64,000 bases of DNA from Lachnoclostridium sp. UBA1308 (GTDB lineage Bacteria > Bacillota > Clostridia > Lachnospirales > Lachnospiraceae). Below the pieces are notes generated by a model. That model had not been told where the DNA came from and did no database searches. It saw only the letters and a program-made list of their open reading frames with translations. A program made the position numbers and the translations under genes. Location of the stretch: assembly GCA_002307215.1 (NCBI GenBank), contig DBTU01000031.1:61219-125218 (forward strand), in the 5' to 3' direction. Of the stretch, positions 1 to 7,879 are shown in pieces (the first letter of the stretch is position 1; the number at the start of each line of letters is the position of its first letter).

Positions 1-1079
1 CAGGTGCTTATAAAGTACGTGGAGCATACTATAAGATCAGTACCTTATCAGAGGAAGAGAGAGCCAAAGGCCTAATAACTGCATCAGCGGGAAACCACGC
101 GCAAGGAGTTGCTTATGCGGCAAAGCTTTATCATGCAAAAGCTATCATTGTTATGCCTTCTACTACACCTTTGATTAAAGTAAATCGTACGAAGAGCTAT
201 GGTGCAGAGGTTATTCTCTATGGAAATGTATATGACGAGGCATGTCAGTATGCATTAAAACTTGCTGAGGAACATGGCTATACCTTCATTCATCCGTTTA
301 ATGATGAGGTTGTGGCAACCGGGCAGGGAACAATTGCAATGGAAATATTCAAGGATCTTCCCACAGTTGATATAATCCTTGCGCCGATTGGCGGAGGAGG
401 ACTTATTTGCGGTGTGGCCACGCTTGCGAAAATGTTGAATCCGAATATCAAAATAATCGGTGTAGAACCGGCCGGTGCAGCCTGTATGAAGGCTTCCATG
501 AAAGCGGGACAGGTAGTAACTCTACCGAATGTGGATACGATAGCTGACGGTACTGCGGTTAAGACTCCCGGAGACATCGTATTTCCTTATATCCAGAAAT
601 ATGTAGATGATATCATAACAATCGAGGATCAAGAATTGATTGTTAACTTTCTCGATATGATTGAAAACCATAAAATGGTTGTTGAAAATTCAGGCTTATT
701 GACAGTTGCGGCATTGAAGCATTTAAAATGTAAGAATAAAAAGGTTGTATCAATATTAAGCGGAGGTAATATGGATATCATTACGGTATCCTCCATCGTT
801 CAGCATGGATTAATCCAGAGAGGACGAGTATTTACTGTATCAGTGCTTTTACCCGACCGTCCGGGGGAACTGGTTAATGTCGCTACCATTATTGCAGAAG
901 CACAGGGAAATGTCATACGCCTTGACCATAACCAGTTTGTGAGTATCAACCGCAATAGTGCAGTAGAACTTACAATTACTATGGAAACCTTTGGACACGA
1001 ACACAAGCATCAGATTGTCCAAGCATTAATTGATCATGGATATAATCCTAAATTATGTGCTCCCAATAAGCTGTATTAA
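1..1079 (+). CDS. ilvA: threonine ammonia-lyase, 5' truncated by window edge
   Basis: PLP-dependent deamination of threonine to 2-oxobutyrate, the entry to isoleucine synthesis or threonine catabolism. The frame is open from base 3, so the start lies upstream of the window. Visible are the PLP-lysine segment (YKVRGAYYK, lysine codon at 12-14), the cofactor/substrate loop SAGNHAQG near 90-110, and the phosphate-binding glycine loop GGGG near 390. The last ~80 residues (from RGRVFTVSVLLPDRPGEL) form one ACT domain. A single ACT domain and an apparent total near 400 residues fit the short, catabolic-like form common in Firmicutes rather than the two-ACT biosynthetic enzyme. No clear terminator follows. 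Confidence 0.93.
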   Translation, partial: GAYKVRGAYYKISTLSEEERAKGLITASAGNHAQGVAYAAKLYHAKAIIVMPSTTPLIKVNRTKSYGAEVILYGNVYDEACQYALKLAEEHGYTFIHPFNDEVVATGQGTIAMEIFKDLPTVDIILAPIGGGGLICGVATLAKMLNPNIKIIGVEPAGAACMKASMKAGQVVTLPNVDTIADGTAVKTPGDIVFPYIQKYVDDIITIEDQELIVNFLDMIENHKMVVENSGLLTVAALKHLKCKNKKVVSILSGGNMDIITVSSIVQHGLIQRGRVFTVSVLLPDRPGELVNVATIIAEAQGNVIRLDHNQFVSINRNSAVELTITMETFGHEHKHQIVQALIDHGYNPKLCAPNKLY

Positions 1080-1159
1080 TTTTGTGATTAATACATAGAA
1101 AAGACTTGAAATTTCAGCAAATAGCACAGACTTACATCTATTTACAAATCAAAAAGAGA

Positions 1160-1234
1160 CTGCTATAATTGGAATATCTTTATATTCTGTATACATCAAA
1201 GTGATTTAAACTTTGACAGTAATATCTATAGCAG
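1160..1234 (+). other. possible three-way-junction RNA fold in the ilvA-recA gap
   Basis: An outer perfect 8-bp inverted repeat (CTGCTATA at 1160-1167, TATAGCAG at 1227-1234) encloses two perfect hairpins: GAATAT-CTTT-ATATTC (1172-1187) and TCAAAGT-N7-ACTTTGA (1196-1216). Together they could fold as a three-way junction. I recognise no known riboswitch. The region is AT-rich, so chance pairing is possible. It lies in the 375-bp gene-free stretch 1080-1454, which also carries a perfect 7-bp stem-loop ATTCGGG-N6-CCCGAAT at 1338-1357 just before the recA promoter. Confidence 0.3.
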
Positions 1235-1364
1235 CGGTAATACATTTTGTTTCATATGTAACTATTCTAAATCAATGTTCCGATGAATGATTATTATATA
1301 ACTTTCCGATTAAAGTTATATTCAGGTATAAGGAATAATTCGGGACTTTGCCCGAATAAAAGCA

Positions 1365-1393
1365 TTGACAATATTTCGTAATTAAGTTAATAT
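1365..1393 (+). promoter_or_regulatory. recA promoter, sigma-A type
   Basis: TTGACA (1365-1370), a 17-bp spacer and TAATAT (1388-1393) make a near-consensus housekeeping promoter. The predicted start, near 1400, falls on the edge of the LexA box, so repressor binding would block initiation. Confidence 0.85.
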
Positions 1394-1401
1394 GAATACA
1401 A

Positions 1402-1413
1402 GAACATAAGTTC
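1402..1413 (+). promoter_or_regulatory. LexA (SOS) operator of recA
   Basis: The perfect palindrome GAAC-ATAA-GTTC matches the Gram-positive LexA/DinR box (GAAC-N4-GTTC) and sits at the predicted transcription start, 9 bp downstream of the -10. That recA is LexA-controlled is established for this phylum; the site itself is read directly here. Confidence 0.88.
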
Positions 1414-1420
1414 GTATTTT

Positions 1421-1435
1421 GAAGGCGCAGCCTTC
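1421..1435 (+). other. small stem-loop in recA leader
   Basis: GAAGGC-GCA-GCCTTC, a perfect 6-bp stem with a 3-nt loop, lies about 6 bases before the recA Shine-Dalgarno AGGGAG. It could modulate translation or mRNA stability; no T-run follows, so it is not a terminator. Confidence 0.4.
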
Positions 1436-1454
1436 ATAAAAAGGGAGAATTGAT

Positions 1455-2480
1455 ATGGCAAAGGATGATAAAATTAGGGCACTCGAATCTGCTCTGGCAC
1501 AGATTGAAAAGCAATTCGGTAAGGGTTCAATCATGAAACTTGGCGATACAAATGCCAACATGGGTATCGAAACAGTTCCTACCGGATCTATCAGTCTGGA
1601 TATAGCATTAGGGCTTGGGGGTATTCCTAAGGGTAGAATTGTAGAGGTTTATGGTCCGGAATCCAGTGGTAAGACCACGGTAGCCCTACACATGGTATCT
1701 GAAGTACAACGAAGAGGCGGCATTGCCGGTTTTATTGATGCAGAGCATGCGCTTGATCCTGTATATGCAAAAAATATTGGAGTAGATATTGATAATCTGT
1801 ATATTTCACAACCGGATAACGGTGAACAGGCTCTTGAAATAACCGAAACAATGGTACGCTCAGGAGCTGTAGATATTATTATCATCGACTCTGTAGCAGC
1901 CCTGGTTCCTAAAGCAGAGATTGATGGCGAGATGGGGGATTCTCATGTTGGTCTTCATGCAAGATTGATGTCTCAGGCACTCAGAAAACTAACTGCAGTA
2001 ATCAGTAAATCAAATTGTATTGTTGTGTTTATTAATCAGCTTCGCGAAAAGGTCGGTGTTATGTTTGGCAGCCCGGAGACGACAACCGGTGGTCGAGCAC
2101 TTAAATTCTATGCATCCATCCGTCTTGATGTCAGAAGGATTGAATCCCTGAAGCAGGGAGGCGATGTGGTTGGTAACAGAACACGTGTTAAGGTGGTTAA
2201 AAATAAGATTGCACCTCCCTTTAAAGAAGCAGAATTTGATATTATGTTCGGCAAAGGAATTTCCAAGGAAGGTGATGTACTGGATCTTGCTGCGGATTCC
2301 GCTATCATTATTAAGAGCGGAGCCTGGTATGCCTATAATGATGCAAAGATCGGTCAGGGCAGAGAGAATGCAAAGCAGTTTCTAATTGATAATCCGGAGC
2401 TTTTTATCGAGCTTCAAGAAAAAGTAAGAGAAAAATATATGTTGATACCGGCAAAGAATTATAATGATGTATTGGCATAA
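1455..2480 (+). CDS. recA: recombinase RecA
   Basis: ATP-dependent strand-exchange protein and LexA coprotease. It is 341 residues, normal for the family. Walker A GPESSGKTT is at residues 67-75, Walker B within IIIIDSVAALVP near 140-150, and the ATP-sensing loop MFGSPETTTGG near 200. The C-terminus is short and lacks the long acidic tail of proteobacterial RecA, as is usual in clostridia. The ATG is preceded by AAGGGAG. Transcription starts from the LexA-controlled promoter just upstream, and recX follows after a strong hairpin. Confidence 0.99.
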   Translation: MAKDDKIRALESALAQIEKQFGKGSIMKLGDTNANMGIETVPTGSISLDIALGLGGIPKGRIVEVYGPESSGKTTVALHMVSEVQRRGGIAGFIDAEHALDPVYAKNIGVDIDNLYISQPDNGEQALEITETMVRSGAVDIIIIDSVAALVPKAEIDGEMGDSHVGLHARLMSQALRKLTAVISKSNCIVVFINQLREKVGVMFGSPETTTGGRALKFYASIRLDVRRIESLKQGGDVVGNRTRVKVVKNKIAPPFKEAEFDIMFGKGISKEGDVLDLAADSAIIIKSGAWYAYNDAKIGQGRENAKQFLIDNPELFIELQEKVREKYMLIPAKNYNDVLA

Positions 2481-2537
2481 GGCTGTACGCTGAAGCATAT
2501 CATTTATACTCTAATGCTTAATAATTTCAGATGAACA

Positions 2538-2615
2538 GGCTGTCCAGGAAGGAGTTGCCGATCAGTAGGTTACGAAAGACCGTAAGCTACTTATCATTTC
2601 TTCCGGACAGCTTTT
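2538..2615 (+). terminator. long hairpin between recA and recX (terminator or attenuator)
   Basis: GCTGTCC-a-GGAAG (from 2539) pairs with CTTCC-GGACAGC (ending 2611) and is followed by TTTTAT. Inside it, AGTAG-g-TTACG pairs with CGTAA-g-CTACT around a small loop at about 2574-2580, making a stem of nearly 80 nt with one internal loop. The short T-run suggests partial termination, which would give less recX than recA message, as known for recA-recX in E. coli. Confidence 0.6.
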
Positions 2616-2652
2616 ATATGTTTAAGCTATATAAAAAGGGGAAGAGAAAACT

Positions 2653-3273
2653 ATGGTTGTGACAGACTTAGAGGAAATGGAAAAATCAAAAATCAAGGTG
2701 GTTATTGATGATTCTTATACTTTTTACTTGAATCGCAAGGAAGTAGATCATTTTAAGTTGAATAAGGGTATGATAATCACACAGGAAGCCTTAGAGGAGA
2801 TCCTGATTAATACGGTATACAGACGTGCGAAGCAGAAGGCTATCTCCGTACTCCAATTAATGGACCGTACAGAGCAGGAACTTAGGAATAAGCTGTCAGA
2901 TGCTGGCTTTACGAATGATATTATTGATCGTACGGTTGCATATGTGATGGAGTATGGTTTCCTTGATAATGAAAAATTCACATCCTCCTATATACGCGCA
3001 AGAATGAATACAAAAAGCAGAATGGTTATAAAAATGGAATTGATTCAGAAAGGAATTTCTAAAGAAGTAGTAGAACGGATTATGCAGATAGAATATGAGA
3101 TTGATGAAAATGAGGAAACTGAAGATGCCGAACTGGTTGCTATCCGAAAAGTTGTTGCAAAGAAAATGAGATTATCGGAGGAATTAAGCCCCGAAGAAAA
3201 GAAAAAAATAATGGCATCTTTATATAGAAAAGGATTTGATATCAGAAAAATCAAGCAGGTAATAAATCAATAG
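2653..3273 (+). CDS. recX: regulatory protein RecX
   Basis: RecX binds RecA filaments and limits their growth. The 206-residue product is helical and charged, with the repeated three-helix pattern of the family, for example DRTEQELRNKLSDAGF and VVERIMQIEYEID. Its position directly after recA supports the name. The ATG at 2653 follows AGGGGAAGAG; an internal ATG ten codons later is a possible alternative. Expression probably depends on read-through of the hairpin at 2538-2615. Confidence 0.9.
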   Translation: MVVTDLEEMEKSKIKVVIDDSYTFYLNRKEVDHFKLNKGMIITQEALEEILINTVYRRAKQKAISVLQLMDRTEQELRNKLSDAGFTNDIIDRTVAYVMEYGFLDNEKFTSSYIRARMNTKSRMVIKMELIQKGISKEVVERIMQIEYEIDENEETEDAELVAIRKVVAKKMRLSEELSPEEKKKIMASLYRKGFDIRKIKQVINQ

Positions 3274-3469
3274 ACCATTATTTGCAGTAATTATGTCTGT
3301 TAATCAGACAAAAATACGATAAAATACGTAATTTGTTACAAAATATTATTTCGTGGAATATTACTCCTAAATTAAGCAATATATCCTTGCCTTTTTAATA
3401 TAAGTATAATACAATTATAATCGGCAAAGAATTGATTTATATAACAATAGAAAAAATGGAGGGCTGAAA

Positions 3470-4906
3470 ATGAGCAGTACAGCACAACTGTCAGCGAGAG
3501 AAAGAATTACTGCTTTGCTTGACGACAATAGCTTTGTTGAAGTCGGCGCTTTCGTTACAAGAAGAAGTACAGACTTTAATATTCAGCAGAAAGAAACACC
3601 TGCTGACGGCGTAATCACCGGCTACGGTTTGATTGATGGAAATCTTGTTTATATTTATAGTCAGGATGCATCTTCTATCGGCGGATCAGTTGGTGAAATG
3701 CATGCAAAAAAAATAGTTAATATTTATAATTTGGCACTTAAAGTGGGAGCTCCTGTGTTAGGCTTGATTGATTCAACCGGACTCAGATTACAGGAAGCAA
3801 CCGATGCCCTGAACGGCTTTGGAGAGATATACTTAAAGCAAACCCTTGCTTCCGGTATCATCCCTCAGATTACCGCGATTTTTGGAAATTCAGGCGGTGG
3901 TTTAGCTGTATTGGCTTCTTTAAGTGACTTTTCATTTATGGAGGGAAAACAAGCAAGATTGTTTGTTAATTCCCCGAATGCCTTAACTGGAAACAATAAA
4001 GACAAACTGGATACTTCAAAAGCTGTTTATCAGGCTAAGACCGGTCTTGTGGATTATGTTGGAGAGACAGAGGCTGATGTAATTGAAAAAATTCGTGAAT
4101 TGGTTACAATTTTACCTTCAAATAATGAAGATGATGCTTCCTTTGATGAATGCAGCGATGATTTAAACCGTATGCTCACGAACTTTGCCAGTGAGATTAG
4201 TGATTCAAAGAAGGCTTTAGCTGATATATCCGACAATCAATATTTGTTTGAAATTAAGCCGGATTTTGCGAAAGAAATGGTTACCGGTTTTATACGCTTG
4301 AATGGTGTAACTGTCGGCGCAGTAGCTAATCGAACAGAAATCACAGATGATGCAGGAAAAGTAACCGAGAAATTTGATGGTTCTTTGACTTCTGCCGGTG
4401 CTGAAAAAGCAGCTGATTTTGTAAATTTCTGCGATGCATTTGAAATTCCGGTTCTTACTCTGACCAATGTGAACGGATATAAAGCATCCATTGAAGAAGA
4501 GAAAACAATTGCCAAGGCTTCCGCTAAATTGATTTATTCCTTTGCTAATGCGACTATTCCAAAGGTTAATATTATTATTGGAAAAGCATATGGCACAGCA
4601 TATTTAGCCATGAATTCAAAGCATATCGGAGCTGATATGGTATTTGCATTACCTACAGCTGAAATTGGCACAATGGATGCTACCCTTGCTGCACAGATTA
4701 TTTATGATGGTGAAGCTGCAGATGTTATTAAGGTAAAAGCTGAAGAATACGCAGCACTTCAATCCAGTGCAGAAGCAGCGGCAAAACGCGGATATGTTGA
4801 TAGTATCATTGAAGCTGAAGCTGTTCGTCAGCATGCAATTTATTCCTTTGAAATGCTCTTTACAAAGAGAGAATCGCACCCTGCCAAAAAGCATGGTTCG
4901 ATATAG
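3470..4906 (+). CDS. acyl-CoA carboxyltransferase (MmdA / 12S-like) subunit
   Basis: Crotonase-fold carboxyltransferase of the methylmalonyl-CoA decarboxylase / propionyl-CoA carboxylase beta family. It would move CO2 between an acyl-CoA and the biotin carrier encoded downstream. It is 478 residues, shorter than the usual ~510 because the N-terminus starts near the LSARERI segment. Oxyanion loops IGGSVGEMHAKK and GNSGGGLAV are visible, but the usual alanine/cysteine-rich versions are replaced, so the acyl-CoA substrate cannot be named safely. RBS GGAGGG precedes the ATG. It is the first of four genes in one orientation. Confidence 0.85.
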   Translation: MSSTAQLSARERITALLDDNSFVEVGAFVTRRSTDFNIQQKETPADGVITGYGLIDGNLVYIYSQDASSIGGSVGEMHAKKIVNIYNLALKVGAPVLGLIDSTGLRLQEATDALNGFGEIYLKQTLASGIIPQITAIFGNSGGGLAVLASLSDFSFMEGKQARLFVNSPNALTGNNKDKLDTSKAVYQAKTGLVDYVGETEADVIEKIRELVTILPSNNEDDASFDECSDDLNRMLTNFASEISDSKKALADISDNQYLFEIKPDFAKEMVTGFIRLNGVTVGAVANRTEITDDAGKVTEKFDGSLTSAGAEKAADFVNFCDAFEIPVLTLTNVNGYKASIEEEKTIAKASAKLIYSFANATIPKVNIIIGKAYGTAYLAMNSKHIGADMVFALPTAEIGTMDATLAAQIIYDGEAADVIKVKAEEYAALQSSAEAAAKRGYVDSIIEAEAVRQHAIYSFEMLFTKRESHPAKKHGSI

Positions 4907-4920
4907 AATGAGGTGGAATT

Positions 4921-5274
4921 ATGGGTATATTTGATCAGGTAATCATCAGTAAAACCGTTATTCTTTCCGAGGCAGGCAGTATTGTTAATTTAGACACATT
5001 ATTTGTTGTAGTTGTTGTTCTGGCGGTTTTACTTCTTATAGCATTGATATATTTAGCTAGTATTATGTCCTATCTTAAGAATAATCAGTCTACGAAAACA
5101 GTAAGTAATGGTCCGGTTGGTAATGCAATCACACAGATTGTCGGCAACGGACAAGTTGAACTGGCCGGTAATCATGAATTGGTAGCTGTGATAACGGCAG
5201 CGATTTATGCTTCCATGGAAGGAGACGTTCCGACAGACGGTTTAGTCGTACGTTCCATTCGTAAAGTTAAATAA
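4921..5274 (+). CDS. OadG-like small membrane subunit
   Basis: 117 residues with one strongly hydrophobic segment at about 25-50 and a soluble C-terminal half rich in Gly/Asn. It resembles the gamma subunit (OadG) of sodium-pumping decarboxylases, which anchors the carboxyltransferase subunits at the membrane. RBS GAGGTGG is 14 bp after the previous gene. The C-terminal VITAAIYASMEGD segment is typical of clostridial OadG-like proteins. The sodium-channel beta subunit is absent from this cluster, so the partner at the membrane is unclear. Confidence 0.7.
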   Translation: MGIFDQVIISKTVILSEAGSIVNLDTLFVVVVVLAVLLLIALIYLASIMSYLKNNQSTKTVSNGPVGNAITQIVGNGQVELAGNHELVAVITAAIYASMEGDVPTDGLVVRSIRKVK

Positions 5275-5358
5275 TTAATAAATAAAACACAAGTCATTAT
5301 TATTACTATCAATAGTTAAGGCACTATTAAAGTGTCAATAAACAAGGAGGATTTCAAA

Positions 5359-5754
5359 ATGAAATATTATACAATTACAGTCAATGGAAATACTTATAAT
5401 GTATCAGTTCAGGAAGGAATAGCAGCTCCTACGGCTGCACCTGTTTATGCAGCGGCTCCGGCACCTGTGGCAGCTTCCGCACCTGCAGCTCCTGTAGCGG
5501 CTCCGGCACCTGCAGCTCCTGTTGCCGGCGGTTCTACCGGTAGTGTAAAAGTAAGTGCTCCTATGCCCGGCAAGATTCTTGCAGTTAAGGCTTCTGCTGG
5601 TCAGGCTGTGAAAAAGGGTGATGTTATACTAATATTAGAAGCAATGAAAATGGAGAACGAAATTGTTGCACCTCAGGATGGTACTATGGCAAGTATAAAT
5701 GTTACATCAGGTCAGTCCGTAGAATCAGGTAATTTACTTGCAACTTTGAATTAA
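5359..5754 (+). CDS. biotin carboxyl carrier protein (1.3S / BCCP-like)
   Basis: A short N-terminal domain (MKYYTITVNGNTYNVSV) is followed by a ~35-residue Ala/Pro hinge (residues ~23-57) and a biotinyl domain with the EAMKMEN motif; the biotinylated lysine is residue 97. The carrier shuttles carboxybiotin between the two catalytic subunits of this operon. The start at 5359 is chosen because AAGGAGG lies 8 bases upstream; a longer in-frame reading from 5332 has no ribosome site. It is 131 residues, normal for the family. Confidence 0.93.
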   Translation: MKYYTITVNGNTYNVSVQEGIAAPTAAPVYAAAPAPVAASAPAAPVAAPAPAAPVAGGSTGSVKVSAPMPGKILAVKASAGQAVKKGDVILILEAMKMENEIVAPQDGTMASINVTSGQSVESGNLLATLN

Positions 5755-5806
5755 TAATTGAGTAGAATACATCTTTTATTATCATGTATTAACAGGAGGT
5801 AGAGTA

Positions 5807-7219
5807 ATGGCTGAACAAGTAAAAAGGCCGGTTAAAATAACCGAAACGATATTACGTGATGCTCATCAATCCCTGATTGCTACAAGAATGACAACGGAAG
5901 AGATGCTTCCGATTCTTGAGACCATGGATAAAGTAGGTTATCATGCAGTGGAATGTTGGGGCGGTGCGACTTTTGATGCTTCTTTACGTTTTCTTAAAGA
6001 AGATCCATGGGAAAGATTAAGAAAGATTAGAAAAGGATTTAAAAATACAAAATTACAGATGCTGTTTCGTGGTCAGAATATTCTGGGCTATCGTCATTAT
6101 GCAGATGATGTGGTTGAATATTTCGTACAGAAATCAATTGCGAATGGTATTGATATCATTCGAATCTTTGATGCATTAAATGATATCCGTAATCTTGAAT
6201 GTACAGTGAAGGCTACCAACAAAGAAAAAGGACATGCACAAATTGCTATTGCTTATACATTGGGCGATTCTTATACCACTGAATATTATGTAAATATGGC
6301 AAAGAAAATTGAAGAGTTGGGCGCATCCTCCATCTGTATTAAGGATATGGCAGGGTTACTGGTTCCTTACGAAGCAACATCTCTTGTAGGTGCTTTAAAA
6401 GCTGCAGTCAGCATTCCGATTGATCTTCATACCCATTATACCAGTGGTGTGGCAGGTATGACTTATCTAAAGGCTATTGAGGCAGGTTGTGATATCATTG
6501 ACACCGCAATGTCACCGTTTGCAATGGGAACCAGCCAGCCGGCAACTGAGGTTATGGTTGAGACCTTTAAGGGAACACCTTATGATACCGGTTATGATCA
6601 GATCCTTCTTGCAGAAATTGCAGATTATTTCCGACCGCTTAGAGATAAAGCATTAGATAGCGGATTATTAAATCCGAAGGTAATGGGTGTTGATATCAAA
6701 ACGCTTCTTTATCAAGTACCCGGCGGTATGTTATCCAACCTTGTTTCGCAGTTAAAAGAATCAAATCAGGAAGATAAATATTATGAGGTATTAAGGGAAG
6801 TACCCAGAGTTCGTAAGGACTTCGGTGAACCGCCTCTTGTTACTCCTTCCAGTCAGATTGTTGGTACACAGGCTGTACTTAATGTTATCGGTGGAGAGCG
6901 TTACAAGATGGTTACGAAGGAAACTAAGGCATTACTTGCCGGAGAATATGGACAGACAGTTAAGCCGTTTGATCCTGAAGTGCAGAAGAAAGTGAATGGA
7001 GATAGGCAGCCGATAACCTGTCGTCCTGCTGATCTTATTGCACCGGAGCTCCACAAGATTGAAGCTGAAATTCTTGAATGGAAACAACAGGATGAAGATG
7101 TTTTATCCTATGCACTATTTCCTCAAGTTGCTCTGGATTTCTTCAAGTACCGTCAGGCTCAGCAAACAAGAATTGACGTAACAGCTGCAGATAAAACAAA
7201 TAAAGCTTATCCGGTATAA
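5807..7219 (+). CDS. oadA: oxaloacetate decarboxylase alpha / transcarboxylase 5S-like subunit
   Basis: A DRE-TIM-type carboxyltransferase that exchanges CO2 between carboxybiotin and pyruvate/oxaloacetate. The RDAHQSL segment at about residue 18 and the metal-ligand motif LHTHYTSG near 207 are intact, as is the conserved SICIKDMAGLL lysine near 177. At 470 residues it ends after the conserved carboxylase domain and has no biotinyl domain; the separate carrier at 5359 supplies it. The layout matches the Propionibacterium transcarboxylase (12S, 5S, 1.3S) more than the sodium pump. RBS AGGAGGT. Confidence 0.9.
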   Translation: MAEQVKRPVKITETILRDAHQSLIATRMTTEEMLPILETMDKVGYHAVECWGGATFDASLRFLKEDPWERLRKIRKGFKNTKLQMLFRGQNILGYRHYADDVVEYFVQKSIANGIDIIRIFDALNDIRNLECTVKATNKEKGHAQIAIAYTLGDSYTTEYYVNMAKKIEELGASSICIKDMAGLLVPYEATSLVGALKAAVSIPIDLHTHYTSGVAGMTYLKAIEAGCDIIDTAMSPFAMGTSQPATEVMVETFKGTPYDTGYDQILLAEIADYFRPLRDKALDSGLLNPKVMGVDIKTLLYQVPGGMLSNLVSQLKESNQEDKYYEVLREVPRVRKDFGEPPLVTPSSQIVGTQAVLNVIGGERYKMVTKETKALLAGEYGQTVKPFDPEVQKKVNGDRQPITCRPADLIAPELHKIEAEILEWKQQDEDVLSYALFPQVALDFFKYRQAQQTRIDVTAADKTNKAYPV

Positions 7220-7259
7220 TTATTACAAATTTCATATGAATAGTAATATCCATGACTAT

Positions 7260-7371
7260 AAGGCACTGACAGTATCAAAAATATACTCCTCCTTGTTATA
7301 AACAGATATCATTTCAACTGTATATTATGAGGTGGGTATATCTCAATTGATTACTTTAGTGCCTTTTTTTT
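7260..7371 (+). terminator. terminator with a very long interrupted stem after oadA
   Basis: AAGGCACT (7260-7267) pairs with AGTGCCTT (7358-7365), which runs straight into eight T residues. The ~90 nt between the arms contain further complementary segments (ATACTC with GGGTAT; AGATAT with ATATCT). The closing stem plus U-tract reads as an intrinsic terminator. The size of the loop is unusual and leaves room for a structured RNA. Confidence 0.7.
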
Positions 7372-7430
7372 ATCGGACTATCATATTATTATAGATATTT
7401 TAATCAGCACAAAAATATAGATATTTTGAC

Positions 7431-7459
7431 TTGACAAATAAACATAAATCAGCTATACT
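7431..7459 (+). promoter_or_regulatory. ylxM-ffh promoter
   Basis: TTGACA (7431-7436), 17-bp spacer, TATACT (7454-7459). The predicted transcription start, at about 7466, lies inside the left arm of the perfect inverted repeat at 7461-7491. Confidence 0.85.
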
Positions 7460-7460
7460 A

Positions 7461-7491
7461 CCACCTGTAAAGAAAATTCCTTTACAGGTGG
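7461..7491 (+). promoter_or_regulatory. perfect 12-bp inverted repeat covering the ylxM ribosome site
   Basis: CCACCTGTAAAG (7461-7472), a 7-nt loop, then CTTTACAGGTGG (7480-7491). The right arm contains the Shine-Dalgarno AGGTGG used by the ATG at 7501. At DNA level the repeat sits on the transcription start and could be an operator. At RNA level the message, if started at or before ~7463, would hide its ribosome site. Either reading implies regulation of ylxM-ffh. Confidence 0.65.
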
Positions 7492-7500
7492 TGAACTTTT

Positions 7501-7875
7501 ATGGTGAACAATGATACACAGTTAGTGAAGCTTGAGGAAATTGTTCGTCAGTCTATTTTATATGACTTTTACGGTGCATTATTAAGCGATCACAAGAAAC
7601 AAATCTTTGAGGATTATGTGTTAAATGATTTATCATTGAGTGAGATTGCAGAGGAACAGGGGATTAGCCGACAAGGTGTCCATGACATTGTAAAACGGTG
7701 TAACTTGGAATTAAAGGAATACGAAGAGAAGTTGGGATTAGTCCGAAAGTTTCAAACGATTAAGAACACGATTAACAGTATTAAAACCATTATATCCGAT
7801 GCCGAAAGTACCGGAGATATCTCGAATATAAGCAGTATTACGATCCTTGCAGATGATATTTTAAAGGAGTTATGA
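7501..7875 (+). CDS. ylxM: SRP-associated helix-turn-helix protein YlxM
   Basis: A small protein (124 residues) with a sigma-70 region-4-like helix-turn-helix at about 38-65 (LSLSEIAEEQGISRQGVHDIVKR), conserved next to ffh in Firmicutes. In streptococci the homologue is reported to modulate SRP GTPase activity. The stop codon precedes the ffh start by 4 bp, and the ffh ribosome site lies inside the ylxM 3' end, so translation is probably coupled. The leader hairpin at 7461-7491 overlaps its own ribosome site. Confidence 0.93.
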   Translation: MVNNDTQLVKLEEIVRQSILYDFYGALLSDHKKQIFEDYVLNDLSLSEIAEEQGISRQGVHDIVKRCNLELKEYEEKLGLVRKFQTIKNTINSIKTIISDAESTGDISNISSITILADDILKEL

Positions 7876-7879
7876 TTTT

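Noticed and set aside
3381..3410. Promoter for the carboxyltransferase operon (TTGCCT ... TATAAT)
   Set aside because: The spacer is only 12 bp; TATAAT at 3405-3410 may be a -10 but no adequate -35 was found.
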